64,000 nt of DNA from Meloidogyne chitwoodi (GCA_015183035.1 JACZZP010000005.1:744001-808000); one strand, 5' to 3'. Counted from the first letter of the stretch, positions 23,254 to 35,130 are shown. Numbers and translations are program-made. Notes: a model not told the origin generated them from the letters alone.

Positions 23254-24725
23254 TTATATAATTCCAAATTCATTAATAAGAGAATTAGCCAAATAAAGCT
23301 CTGATTCAGTTGAAAATGCAGCAATTCGGGAAAAACTAGAAGAATTTAATTGTAAATTTTGAGAAATTAAATTATTTGGTGAATTAGGAGAAATTAATTG
23401 TTGTCTAATAGCCATTAAAATACGACCTAAAAATTATTTAAAAATAAATTACTTTATTAAAATACGAATTTTCCAATGTCAATTATAATTAAAATGTTTA
23501 AACTAGAGAATTTGGGTTTATATAATTTTTTAATTTTTACCTAAAAAATTCTTTCCTGTCCAACTTTCACCTGAAATAATTTGATTTGCTCCTTTTCCAG
23601 CACCCCATTTTGCATCAAATGGACTAGCTTCAATTAATTCTGCTTCCCCAGTTGCCAATAATTCATTCCGCATTGTCTCATTTTGTTCAAATTTTTTCAT
23701 TAATCCAATAACCATTGACTTTTTTTTTAAAGAAAAATAAAAATATAAAAATTAAAAAATTACTAATATAGAAATAGGTTCCCAAATAGAAGGATTAAAT
23801 CCTGCTACTTGTTTTCCAAGTCTTTTTTGAGCTTTTGGAGTTTTTGTTTGCATTATTTTCTCTGCAATTGCTTGGTCAGCGAAGGCGATAGCATTAAATT
23901 TTTTTATTATTTATAATAAATTAAAAAAATTTTTTTGACCTTGCAAAAATGAAAAAATTGTTCATTACAGCAAAAGGTACGAGAACAAACATTAAATATT
24001 GAAGGATGAAAATTACTAAAAACTGAAGCTTCTCGAAAAAAAGGAACAATTAATTTATTATTTTCATTTTTATATATTTTTGTATAACATTTTGTTTCTT
24101 TTAGCATTTGACGAATTATTTTACCTAAAATTAAAAAAAAAATTTAATTGTTCAATTATACGTTATAAAAAAATCCGCAAGTAGCCAAAATTTTATTTTC
24201 TCTTTTTTAATTTTAATTTTTAAGAGGAAAATTCACAAACATTTATTTATTTATTTATATTCAACAATAATAATTTTATTTAAAAAATTAAGTAATTCTT
24301 CAGAGAAAATAAATATTATTAATTTGCGGATTAGACTTGCGGACATTTTTTTTAAATATTTAAAAATAATAAAAATTAAAATAAATATTTTTCTTACTTT
24401 TTTTGCCCTCAAATTCCAAATCAACGATTTTTCCTTGTTTAATAATTGCACAAGGTTTAAATCTAATTTTTAAAAATAAATAAATAAATTACCTATATTT
24501 TTAAATTATTTATTTTATTTTAATTTTATTTACTCACTTTTCCACTATTTGAGAGTCATTTACAAATTTTTGACCTCTACGTTTATAAATATTATTTTTT
24601 GGAGATCGTTTTTCTTTTGCTGATTTTTTTGATGAAGTTGAAGAAGAAGAAGATGTATTATTACTAGAAGAAGGACGAGAAGAAGAAGAAGAAGAAATAT
24701 TTGCTTTTCTTTTTGTTGGTGCCAT
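23254..24725 (-). CDS. NADAR (YbiA/DUF1768) domain protein, about 305 aa
   Basis: Exons complement(24538..24725, 24398..24462, 23940..24124, 23764..23892, 23541..23718, 23254..23426). The first 60 residues are Ser/Lys-rich and low-complexity with basic patches that could act as a nuclear signal. The NADAR fold runs from about residue 112 to 260: FREASVFSNFHP, CNEQFFHFCK (Glu139, expected catalytic region), a TPKAQKRLGKQVAGF segment, a helix MKKFEQNETMRNELL and LIEASPFDAKWGAG followed by GKNFLGRILMAIR. NADAR proteins cleave N-glycosidic bonds: bacterial YbiA acts on early riboflavin intermediates and other members remove ADP-ribose from guanine. Which applies here is unknown. Intron 3 (23893-23939) has a GT donor but no AG at the position the protein alignment requires. 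Confidence 0.87.
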
Positions 24726-25576
24726 TTTTAATTAATTAAATTATTTATTTAGTTGTTAGTAAATTAAATATTAAAATAAATTAATTAAATTAGAAATTCT
24801 TAAGAATTCTTATTTTAAAAGGCTTAATAATTTTTATTATGAATTATTATTTATTTTATTATTAAATTTTTTTATAAATTTTATTTAAAAAATTAAAGAA
24901 ATAATTTTTGTTTAATTAAAAGGTGGAATGATGGGTTTAAAATGAGTGTTTTTTTATCTTTCGAAATAAAAAAATAAATAAATAATACCAAATCTCGCCA
25001 AATAAGTATGAAATGTGAAGGGCCAGAGAATATAGCGTTTATTGATTTTTCGTTTATATTTACCTATAGTTTGTGCTATATATTATAGAATAAATTGCTT
25101 TTCTCATTTTGGTGGAAACAGCTTTCGATAGTGGCTGTTTTTGACAGTGAACTATTCCTCGTTTCTAACCTGTAGCTGAACTGTAGATGAAAATAGATTG
25201 TTTGATGCAAAAGCGTTTTCTTTGGCTTTTATAGTTAATTAAGTAGGATAGCCTGCTTAACTATTTTCCGTAATTTATTTATATTTTCCATAAAATTACA
25301 AGTAATTTATTAATTATTTTTAATTTTAATTAAAAATAATATTTACATATATTTAAATAAAGACCTAATATTTTATTTATAAAAATCAATTGACAAATTT
25401 TGAGATTTTATTAAATATATTGAGGTTATTTTTAAACAATATTCCCTATTTTATTCAATATATTTAGTGGTATTTTACAAAATAGATTTATTTAATAAAG
25501 CCTTAAATATTTATTAATTTTTTAAATTAATTCTGATGAGTATCAACATCCAAAATAAATTTGAATTTTTTCTCTT
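24726..25576. other. Intergenic region
   Basis: Holds a more balanced stretch (about 24,990-25,250, with CTCGCCAAATAAG, GGAAACAGCTTTCGATAGTG and CTGTAGCTGAACTGTAG) that could be an old transposon remnant or a promoter region shared by the divergent/adjacent genes. No coding sequence or RNA recognised. Confidence 0.35.
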
Positions 25577-26571
25577 TTAAATGACTGCAATGACAAATTC
25601 TGAATAAAAAGAAAATAATAATAATTTAATATAATTTTATTTGTTAAAAAAACTTTTTACCTTCAAAACTTATTTTTCCATCACCATCTGTGTCTGCTTC
25701 CAAAAATAACTAAAAATTAATTTTTAGTTATTGTAATTTTATAAGAAATTGATAAAAAAATAGAGACGAAATTTTTTTTTTTTCCGAAATTCTAAATTTT
25801 TCTACTTTAATTTATTAAAATTACCTGATCCACAACACTTTCCGGAAAATTTTTTCCTAATCGAAGTTCATTTATCAATTTTTTCATTTCCTCAGGTAAA
25901 ATAAATCCATCATTGTCCTTTAATGTTTAATTAAAAAATAATTAATTAATTTAATTTTACTTTATCAAAAAGACGAAATTGTGCAAGTAATTCTTTCTTT
26001 ATTTCTGGCTGTTCATTAGATAAATTATTTATTCGTTTTTGACATTGAATTCTTTGAGAATTTTGTTCTTTTTCTTGAATACGCATCATTGAAGAAAATT
26101 CATCAAAACTAATTAAACCATTTTCTAAAAAATAAATAAATAAATATTTTAATTAATTTAATTTACTGTCTTTATCCATTTGATTCATAATAATTCTTAA
26201 TTCTAATTTAGTTGGATAAACTCCACATTTATTCATTGCTGTTTCCAATTCATTTACTGTTATATGTCCATCTTTATTTACATCAAAATAAGCAAATGCA
26301 CTGCGATAATCTTTTAAAATTAATTTTATTAATTTAATAAATATTTTTTTAAATTTAATTTAATCAACAAGTTAACCACTATATACATTACTACTAATTT
26401 ATTGGAATATTTGCATATTATTAATTATTAAAAATATAATTCTGTGTTAAAAGAACAATTCTAGTTGAAGAATATTTAAAAAACATTTATATTTAATTTT
26501 AAAAATTTAGTAGAATTTTTAAAAATAAATTAGGTACCTTCATTTGTTTGTCTAAAACGAGCAGTTGTCAT
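25577..26571 (-). CDS. Calmodulin-like protein with four EF-hands, about 168 aa
   Basis: Exons complement(26538..26571, 26167..26310, 25961..26124, 25825..25917, 25661..25709, 25577..25599). Four canonical 12-residue loops: DVNKDGHITVNE (21-32), DKDKNGLISFDE (57-68), DKDNDGFILPEE (113-124), DTDGDGKISFEE (151-162). The first two loops fall at exactly the residue numbers used in calmodulin, but the linker between lobes is about 19 residues longer (QEKEQNSQRIQCQKRINN region). All Ca-coordinating positions are intact, so it should bind calcium. The sequence diverges from true calmodulin (N-terminus MTTARFRQTNE), so this is a calmodulin-like or troponin-C-like paralogue. Partner unknown. Confidence 0.92.
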
Positions 26572-28831
26572 TTTATTAATTTTAAATTTTTAGGAAATTT
26601 TTAAAAATTAAATAATCTTTAAAAATTCTAAATTATAAATTTTGAATAAATTTAGAAAAGAATAAATTATTTAAAAATAATCTAAACAAAATTAAATTCT
26701 AAGATCAAAAATTAGAAAAATAAATTTTTAAAAAAATAAAAAAGAGAAGAATAATCGGTTATTTTTAATCTTTTAAATAAACAGTTCGTTAAAGAGAGTT
26801 AAATATAGAAAAAAAATAATTTTAGTAAGACAACATTGTTTGGATTTAATTTTGAAAAATTTAAGAGATTAAAGAATATTATTATTTTTTTAATAAAAAA
26901 ATTAGTAAATTATTTAATTTTTTCAAAAATATTTCAATTTTTTATTTTAAATATTTTAAAAGGAAAGCAAAATTGTTTAAGTAAAAAAATTCTAAAAATT
27001 GTCAAAAATAATTTTATGTAAATTTTAACTGATGAAAATTGACAGACAATATTTTTAAACACTAAAAAAATTTTCTATAAAGTGCACTTAACTTAAATTT
27101 GAATTAGTAAAAGTACTAAAATAAATTGAGGCGTGAAAATACTTTTATAATGGAAAAATAAAAAATAATATTAAATTAAATTTAAATAGTGTCTATATTC
27201 TCTAATAATGGCCCTCCGTTTTAATTTTTAATAAAATGTGATATATTATAAAATTATAATTTATAATAGAGTAAATCCTTTAAAAAACTACCCTCGAAAA
27301 ATTACAAGCTCTGGTTCTAATTTTAGATAATTTATTTATAATATTAAAAAATAAAAAAATATTAAAAAATTCATGCATATATAAATTTAATATTAAAATT
27401 AAGCCAAAAGAAGAAAAGGAACAAACATTGCCAGCTGTGAGCGTTCTTGGAAGAATAACATAAAAATATGTTTATTAAACTAAATCTAATTTGTGTTTAA
27501 ATAAAAAATAAATAAATATTTGGAAGAAAAAATTTTTTTTGAAGATATTATTTAATTTTAATTTCTAATAATGGAAAAATATTTAGTTATTAATAAGAAT
27601 AATAAACTTGTTTTTCCAAAATCCAGGCGTATGCTCAGAATTTAAAAAATTCTTGTCAGATAAGGATAAACAGTTTCCTTAGTTCGAAAGTTTTTTTCAA
27701 CTTTAGGCAGCCAATGTAAAAATTAGATATTCTTTTTAAAAAATTTGTAAAATAATAGAGCTAAAAAGATATTAAATATTATATTTCATTATTTGTATTT
27801 TTATTACTTTATATTTTTTGTTTTGTTCTTATTTATAAAAAATATTTTAAACAATTTTCAAATAAAAATAGAAACAAAAAAATGTTTTTTAATTATTTTA
27901 AATATAAAATTTCAAAACAAAAATAAAAATTCAATGAAAAATCTAAAAATTAATAATCAAAACTATTAAAATATTATTTTTAATTTTTTGTTGTTTATTC
28001 ATCTCTTATTTCTCAAATCGTGAAATTATGTTCACTGAATTTTGCTTTCTTCGTTTTTGTGTTTTATACATTTATTTCATTCATATTTTACAATTTTCTC
28101 TTTTTTTTAAAATTTTTTAAAAATTTTAAAAATTTAATGTTTGACAGTATTTTTAGAGATTTTAAACTTTTTTTCCGTAAAATTTCAAAATGTCAAAAAA
28201 TGGAATATCTAAAAAAACTAAAAATTTTTAAATTGGAAAATTTTCTGAAAAGGAATTTATTAATTAAATTTACAAATTTAAACTTTTCTTATTTTAGTGA
28301 TTTTACAATTGAAAAATAGAAAAAAGTTACTAAATTTCTCAAATTTTTTTGTTAATATTTTATCAAATTTATAAAAAAATATTTAGTCACTTAAACATTC
28401 AAAATTCTTTCTCTTTACTTCTTCCCCAAAAGACCAACCCTTCAAATTTACCATTTTTATTGTTGCTATTTTAATACATATAACTAAATATTAAACGTGT
28501 TATATTAACTAAAACCAATAAAACGTGGATTGATTTTAATTGATTTTTACTCATACCATTATCATTTAAAATTATAGCAATTTTAAAATTTATTTTACAT
28601 ACATAACTCTATTTTATTTTATTTTATTTCTGTTTAACTTTTCCTTAGCTTTTATTCACATTCTTAAGCAAAAAATTATTTATATTAGACTTTTTAATTT
28701 AATATTTAATTTTTGGTTCGTGGCAGTTCGCCACTTTTATTTATTTTTTTCAATTTTTAATAATTTTATTAAAATTAATAAATATTTATTTTTAAAATTA
28801 AAGTTACCTGCGTCTTTTGGTGTCCCCTCTT
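26572..28831. other. Long AT-rich intergenic region
   Basis: About 2.2 kb of AT-rich DNA between divergent genes. Open frames at 26836-27021 and 28020-28319 are Phe/Lys/Ile-rich, lack recognised motifs and look like chance frames. I see no RNA gene or transposon ends. Confidence 0.4.
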
Positions 28832-30882
28832 ATGTATTATTTGCTTATTTTGGCTTTACTTTTATTTCTTTCAACTGCTGCTTCTAATGAAAATGGGAAA
28901 TTTCTTTTAATTACTGACATTCACATTGATGAAAAATATGACAAAAATGGAAATAGATCAGAAATGTGTCATCGCAACGAGAAAAGCAGTGAAAATAAAA
29001 CGCCAAAAGAGGCAAGAGACGCAGGACAAGAAGGAATTATTGGGACATATGGCGATCATAACTGTGACTCTCCGCCGGTTTGGAATTTTTTGAATTTATT
29101 TTAAAAAATAACGATTTTTTATAAATGTTTCAATCGCATTTTTCAAACTTTATTTTTTTAATTTACTTAAATTCAGGCATTAGTTGATTTTATGTTAGAT
29201 GAAGCAAAAAGACACATTTCAAAACCAGATTTTATAATATGGACTGGTGATACAGCAGCGCATATAAAATACACACAGAAAGGTTTATTTAAACTCGTCA
29301 ATAATTTTTTAAAATTTTTAAATAGAATTTATCAATACAATGGGAATTGTCACTGAAGCTATAAAGCAACGCTTTCCTGATGTTTTAGTTATTCCTATTT
29401 TGGGAAATCATGATATGGAACCTTCGAACAATTTTCCGGATGATTCAAAACTGTTTGATATGTATCAAGGAATTTTTAATCTTTGGAAAAGTTGGATTGG
29501 AGATAAGCCAAAGGTTTTTTATATTTTTATTATTTTGGCAACTTATTCCAACATTTGGAGAAAATTCTTATTTTTTGCTTATTTCTTAGCTTTAAAATTT
29601 ATTTTTTTTGTAGGAAACTTTTCTGCGCGGTGGATATTATTATTTCAAATCTCCACAAGATGACTCTGAATATTTAGTTTTAAATACAAATATCTACTAT
29701 GTGATAAATAGTGCAATTCCAAATTTCACAAATCCAAATGATCCGACTGGACAATTTGAATTTATTGAAAAACATCTGGCTGATGTTCACTCGAAAAATG
29801 GAAAAATAAATATTGTTGGACATGTTCCACCTGGAGGTAGTATTCGTACGTAAATTTTCTTAAAATATTTTTATTAAATTCTTTAGGTTATGTATGGAAG
29901 TCAGACAAGACAGAATGGCAAGTAGAAATGCCAAAACAATACAATCAACGATTAATTGATTTATTTACTAAATACTCATCATCAATTGGATGGATGTTAT
30001 TTGGCCATTTACACACTGACACATTCAGAGTTTTAAAGGTTTTTTTATTTGTTTAAGGGTAGAAATTGTAAATTTTAAGATTTACTTTTTATCACTTCTT
30101 TTAGGATTCTAAAGGTAAACCTGTTCAACGAATGTTTTTAAATCCAGCAATTACTCCTATGTTTGATTTGAACAATCCAGCCTTTCGAATTTTTGATTAT
30201 GATAAGAAGAATTTTGATATTAAAGATATTAGGTTTGAATTTTTTGGACTTTTTTTAGTTAATTTGGTTTTACCTATTTTTGCTTTTATTCAGTTTCGGG
30301 CTTTTTAAAAAAAATATTTAAATTAAAGCACTTACTACGTTAATTTGAATGAATTAAACGAAAAAGGATCTAATCAAGTACAAACTGTTTTGGAATATTC
30401 CATGAAGGAAGCTTATGGACTAAAAACATTTGATGCTGAAGAAATGAATAATTTGGTAAAAAGAATGGCCAAAAATGATACTCTTTTCAATTCTTATGTT
30501 CGCTATAATCGAGTAATGAATGGACATGAGAAAAATAATACAAGTTTAATTACTTCAGTTGATAGGTTATTTTTAAAGGATATATATAAAATAAATATAT
30601 TAAATAAATTGACTTGCTCTTTTAATTTAATTTTCTTTGTCGTAAAATTTAATTCGTTATTTAACTAATTTTTTAGAAACATCTACATTTGCGTTATCGA
30701 AAATCTTGATTTGGAAGAATTAGAACATTGTATTTCTGAAGTAGCTTTTATCTATTTATTTAAAAAAATTTTATTTTTAGGTTCCATCTTCTGCCGTAGG
30801 AAAGCCATCTATTGCAACATTCATTATGCTTTCTGTGATATCATTTACTGTTCTACTAGTCACTTTATCTTTTAAATTCTAA
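28832..30882 (+). CDS. Acid-sphingomyelinase-like phosphodiesterase (SMPDL3-type metallophosphoesterase), about 481 aa
   Basis: Nine exons, all in phase: 28832..29077, 29177..29282, 29326..29513, 29614..29836, 29887..30038, 30105..30232, 30329..30565, 30677..30740, 30781..30882. I start at the ATG at 28832, because the codon at 28817 is TTG; it gives a clean signal peptide (MYYLLILALLLFLSTAAS). Metal-binding motifs in order: DIHID (29-33), TGDTAAH (105-111), GNHD (144-147), GHVPPG (249-254), GHLHTD (294-299). A C-terminal hydrophobic segment (FIMLSVISFTVLLVTLSF) could be a membrane anchor or GPI signal, as in SMPDL3B. The family hydrolyses phosphodiester/phosphoanhydride bonds, including nucleotides, outside the cell or in lysosomes. 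AATAAA at about 31188 may be its poly(A) signal. Exact substrate unknown. Confidence 0.93.
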
Positions 30883-31398
30883 ACTCTGAGTTGTGCTTTT
30901 TATTTATTACTTATTTTTTTCTTAAACAATTTTTTGTCATAAACGGTTTTTAATGGATATCTCTCAACAACAAAAAATATTTCTTAATGTTTCCAAGAAA
31001 TTTCATTTAAAAATATAAATTTTTGATATGTATAAATTTTTAAAAAAATGCCCAAAGATTTTAAGAGACGACTGTCTTCCCATTATTAACTTTGCTCATT
31101 TTATGTGCTCACTTTCTTTTTTTCACTTTATTTTAAAATCACTTCAATAAGTGGACTGATCAGTTGTTTATTAGTTGTAGTTCAATTTCAATAAACCTTT
31201 TCTCATTAATTCTATTATTTTATTCTTCTTTCCTTAAAATATACATATAACATTATTTTACTTTATTATTTACTAGTACTCATAAAACTTTTTATATTTA
31301 GTAATTATTTATTGATCAAGTAAATGATAAAGAATTCTTTTCTGAATATTTTGTTATTATTTAGTTTTAAATATTTAGAAAATTAAATATATTTCTAA

Positions 31399-32400
31399 AA
31401 TGAGTAATAATAGTACATCAAATTCTACTACTAATTTGTCTACTTATTCAATGTGTTGTTCTGTGCAATGCTGCCAAAAGTATATACAGGTAGATTCAGC
31501 GGAATCAGAAGTGCAAAACACCGAAATTTTTTCCAACGAAAAGAAAAAAAAAATTTTTTAATGTTTCGTCACGAAACGAAACGGAAAAAAGTAACGAAAC
31601 GTTTGTACATGTCTGATCGGGATTCCGACAAAAAATCCGAATTTGGGAATTCTAATCCTGATACGGGGATAGAATAAACGGCAAACGTTAAGAATCCGGG
31701 TCCCGACATTTTTTTATTTTTTCATGAAACTTGGTATCTGGCGGTTATCAAGGGCGCTGATCACGAATCTGATATTAGATTTTGTCTAACACATTGATTT
31801 TATCTATGATTTTTCATCAAGTACTTGATTTTTGGTCACTACATTATGGATATCGGCCAATTATATATCATTCGATTCGTCCCGAAGATCTGAGTCTAAT
31901 GGTACCACTCCCATGATGCAAAAATGCAGATGAACCAAGATACAGGTCTTTGAAAATCGAAAAAACGATAATGGGAGCAATTTAATTTTTTGAGTTGGAA
32001 ATTCAAATATACATATGATATCTCATTCGAAAGCGTTTATCGACCTGAGTTGAATGACACCAAAATTATTACAATTGGTCGATTTTACACAAAGTTATGA
32101 CAAATCAAGAAAAATAAGAAGAGCGAAAAATCAAGTACTTGATGAAAATCATAGATAAAATCAAGTGTTAGACAAAATCTAATATCAGATTCGTGATCAG
32201 CGCCCTTGATAACCCCCAGATACCAAGTTTCACGGGAAAATAAATAAAAAAAATTCGGGACCCAGATTCTTAACGTTTGCCGAATAAACATTTTAATTTA
32301 TAATAAATGAAATTACGTATAGAAACTGAGAAGCCAAATAATTCAGTTAAAGAAGAAATGGGCATGGTCATTTTTGTGCCAAATTGAGTGTGGCACTGAA
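31399..32400 (+). pseudogene. Broken SPRY-family gene (copy 5)
   Basis: At 31399-31489 an exon 1 typical of the family is intact (MSNNSTSNSTTNLSTYSMCC, then VQCCQKYIQ) followed by a GT donor. Downstream, instead of exon 2, comes about 190 bp of unrelated sequence (TTTCGTCACGAAACGAAACG words) and a 602-bp palindromic element. Beyond it about 32,310-32,380 has only a trace of exon 2 (AGAAACTGAGAAGCC). No exon 3-6 could be found before the satellite array, so the gene is dead. Confidence 0.7.
31680..32281. mobile_element. Palindromic GGC...GCC element, copy A (8-bp target duplication GAATAAAC)
   Basis: Ends GGCAAACGTTAAGAATC and its mirror; direct repeats GAATAAAC at 31672-31679 and 32282-32289. 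The whole 602 bp is an imperfect palindrome: CGCTGATCACGAATCTGATA near 31754 is mirrored near 32190. No transposase. Related copies: 39632, 42981 and 50372. Confidence 0.92.
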
Positions 32401-32880
32401 ACGACCTAATAAATATTTATTCAAAAATATGTAATGTGAGATTTATTGGAGATAATAGTAATCAACTATGGGGAATTTTTTGGTACTTGGACATTTTATG
32501 GAATAAATAAATTGGATTGTTCTTTTAATAAAAAAGAATATACAGATTAAGAGCTTTTTATTGATAAAAGAATTGTTAATATATACAACCTAAAACATTA
32601 ATTAAATTATTTAAACCAATTGCTTATTCATACGGCGTGTGGGTAAATATTAAGATGATAGCAGTGTCTTTGTTGATGCAATCTTTGATTCTATCAATTA
32701 AACCAGCGTAGGTATGCTCAGATCAGTGTATAAAATTATGGGGAAAATTAATAAAATGGGGAACATTAAAAAAATACTTTAGGGAGAAGCGCCGGGGGGA
32801 ATTGAAAATATTTTGGGCGTTGAAAGCCTGCGGCTTTGAAAGGGTCCTAGCAGGGATTTTTGTTTGGAATATGTGCGTAA
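32400..32880. other. Transition region between broken SPRY gene and satellites
   Basis: No gene recognised. From about 32,780 base composition turns GC-rich (GAAGCGCCGGGGGGAATTG) and leads into the 101-bp tandem array, with a divergent hairpin GAAAGCCTGCGGCTTTGAAAG near 32,823 (quoted in part: AAAGCCTGCGGCTTT). Confidence 0.4.
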
Positions 32881-33470
32881 TTAGCGGTGAGAAGTTGTGG
32901 TGGGTAAAAGTCGTGTGGGTACCAAAGTGGTGGTGCAACCCTTCGGCGTTTGAGGGCCTTCGGCCCTCAAACGCCCCGTTAATGGTTGGAAAGTTTGTGG
33001 TGGTTTAAAAGCGTGGTGGAGGCAAAGGTGGTGGTGTAACCCTCAGGCGTTTGAGGGCCTCCGGCCCTCAAACGCCCCGCTAAAGTTTGGAAAGGTGTGG
33101 TGGGTTAAAGGTCGTGGTGGGTGCAAAAGTGGTGGTGCAACCCTCCGGCGTTTGAGGGCCTTCGGCCCTCAAACGCCCCGTTAATGGTTGGAAAGTTTGT
33201 GGTGGTTTAAAAGCGTGGTGGAGGCAAAGGTGGTGGTGTAACCCTCAGGCGTTTGAGGGCCTTCGGCCCTCAAACGCCCCGCTAAAGTTTGGAAGGGTGT
33301 GGTGGGTTAAAAGTCGTGGTGGGTGCCAAAGTGGTGGTGCAACCCTCCGGCGTTTGAGGGCCTTCGGCCCTCAAACGCCCCGCTAAAGTTTGGAAAGGTG
33401 TGGTGGGTTAAAGTTAGTGGTGGGTGCCAAAGTGGTGGTGCAACCCTCCGGCGTGTGAGGGCCTTCGGCT
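32880..33470. repeat. GC-rich 101-bp tandem repeat with a perfect hairpin in each unit
   Basis: About six units. Each contains an arm GGCGTTTGAGGGC, loop CTTCG (one unit CTCCG), and the complementary arm GCCCTCAAACGCC, followed by a GGTGTGGTGGGTTAAAG-type spacer. Hairpins start near 32947, 33048, 33149, 33249 and 33350. The sixth (about 33450) is cut in mid-hairpin where the next satellite begins. The composition is completely unlike the surrounding DNA. Confidence 0.92.
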
Positions 33471-34198
33471 TGAATTCTCAAGTTTAAGAATTAGAAAATG
33501 AGATAAAAAAGAGTCATGTGCACATTTAGAGGATATATTGAAATATTTTGAATTCTCAAGTTTAAGAATTAGAAAATGAGATAAAAAAGAGTCATGTGCA
33601 CATTTAGAGGATATATTGAAATATTTTGAATTCTCAAGTTTAAGAATTAGAAAATGAGATAAAAAAGAGTCATGTGCACATTTAGAGGATATATTGAAAT
33701 ATTTTGAATTCTCAAGTTTAAGAATTAGAAAATGAGATAAAAAAGAGTCATGTGCACATTTAGAGGATATATTGAAATATTTTGAATTCTCAAGTTTAAG
33801 AATTAGAAAATGAGATAAAAAAGAGTCATGTGCACATTTAGAGGATATATTGAAATATTTTGAATTCTCAAGTTTAAGAATTAGAAAATGAGATAAAAAA
33901 GAGTCATGTGCACATTTAGAGGATATATTGAAATATTTTGAATTCTCAAGTTTAAGAATTAGAAAATGAGATAATAAAGAGTCATGTGCACATTTAGAGT
34001 ATATATTGAAATATTTTGAATTCTCAAGTTTAAGAATTAGAAAATGAGATAAAAAAGAGTCATGTGCACATTTAGAGGATATATTGAAATATTTTGAATT
34101 CTCAAGTTTAAGAATTAGAAAATGAGATAAAAAAGAGTCATGTGCACATTTAGAGTATATATTGAAATATTTTGAATTCTCAAGTTTAAGAATTAGAA
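33470..34198. repeat. 78-bp AT-rich tandem repeat, about 9.3 copies
   Basis: Unit begins TTGAATTCTCAAGTTTAAGA and includes GAGTCATGTGCACATTTAGA. Copies start near 33470, 33548, 33626 and so on; they are almost identical, with single changes (AGATAATAAAG and TTTAGAGTATAT variants at about 33970-34150). Length is a multiple of three, but all units carry stops. Confidence 0.95.
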
Positions 34199-34199
34199 T

Positions 34200-34718
34200 A
34201 TGAGAAATCTTCTTAAAAATATTGTTATTGAAAAATCTAAAGAAGGATCATCTATTATTAAAAAGAAGATTATTTGGCAAGATCCAAAGAATATTATTGG
34301 AAAATCTAAAGAAGAATCACCTATTCTTAAAAAGAAAATGAATTGGCAAGATCCAATTGTTCGCAAGAAACCAATTATTGTCAACAAAAAATTCCACAAA
34401 GGAAAAATTGTATTAATTAGAAATAAAAACCATTGGTCTGGCAAAAATGAATGGCTTAAAGGCAAAATTGTTGGTAAAAATGGATAAATGCTTCAAATTC
34501 ACGTAGATTGTTTGAAAAGCATTATATCTCGTAAAATTGATCAAATTAAAGAATATCGTCATTTAAAGAAGAACATCAATTTGCCTTATTCAGTCAAGAA
34601 GACTTCTACATTGCCATTTGGTGAAGGTACTTCTCATCAACGAAAGATGACATCAGATGAAGAAATGATGTTGAGTTGCTCTGAGGGTAATTTATCGTTG
34701 GATCGTATGGATATTTAA
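34200..34718 (+). pseudogene. Retroelement integrase C-terminal-like fragment
   Basis: Two ORFs in the same frame (34200-34487, 34488-34718) are separated only by one TAA. The first has a repeated Lys-rich motif ending IIWQDP / MNWQDP, then KFHKGKIVLIRNKNHW and EWLKGKIVGKNG. These resemble the barrel at the C terminus of retroelement integrases (FxxGDxVLI...W..GRIV). The next frame continues MLQIHVDCLKSII. Followed 220 bp on by a purine tract and an LTR-like start. Read as a remnant of a Ty3 or BEL type element; family not certain. Confidence 0.5.
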
Positions 34719-34943
34719 ATAATATTTTGTGATATATCCATATTTGTTTGTAAATTATTTTTCTTTTGCCCCACTATTTTCCCCAATGTTTTGTATAATT
34801 TTGTTGACCAGAACCGTATTGCTATCAATATTGCTTATATTGTTAACTGTTATTGCACCTATATTTTTAATTATTGGAGGTGTTGTAGTATTGTACTATT
34901 ATTGTATTATATAAAAATATATTGTAATATTGTAACCTCAGCT

Positions 34944-35110
34944 TTTAAAAGAGGGAGGTGTTGTAGTGAATTTACACTACTATAAAAGAACTATTGTTCT
35001 TACTATAAAAGGTTCACTTTGGTCTCCGCTTCGTTCATTATTTAATATTGTCCCATTGTTATTCCCAAATATTCCTATTACTATTTCCCAACTTCATCTT
35101 CATTGTTAAT
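34944..35110 (+). mobile_element. Polypurine tract and candidate 3' LTR start
   Basis: AAAAGAGGGAGG (about 34948) is immediately followed by TGTTGTAGTGAATTTACAC, the arrangement expected at a plus-strand primer tract and LTR start. A TATA-like CTACTATAAAAG follows. A near copy of the LTR start (GGAGGTGTTGTAGTATTG) is seen at 34877. The LTR appears to be cut near 35,110 where the Helitron fragment begins. Confidence 0.5.
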
Positions 35111-35130
35111 TTCCTTCAAATAAATATTAT

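Noticed and set aside
28020..28319. 99-codon hydrophobic Phe-rich ORF
   Set aside because: Homopolymer-driven (poly-T/A) composition, no ATG context, no splice partner and no motif.
32880..34198. CRISPR-like repeat array
   Set aside because: The units are contiguous tandem copies without variable spacers, in a eukaryotic genome.
34729..34985. Two overlapping hydrophobic ORFs before the candidate LTR
   Set aside because: Short, overlapping in different frames and AT-driven; better explained as 3' untranslated retroelement sequence.
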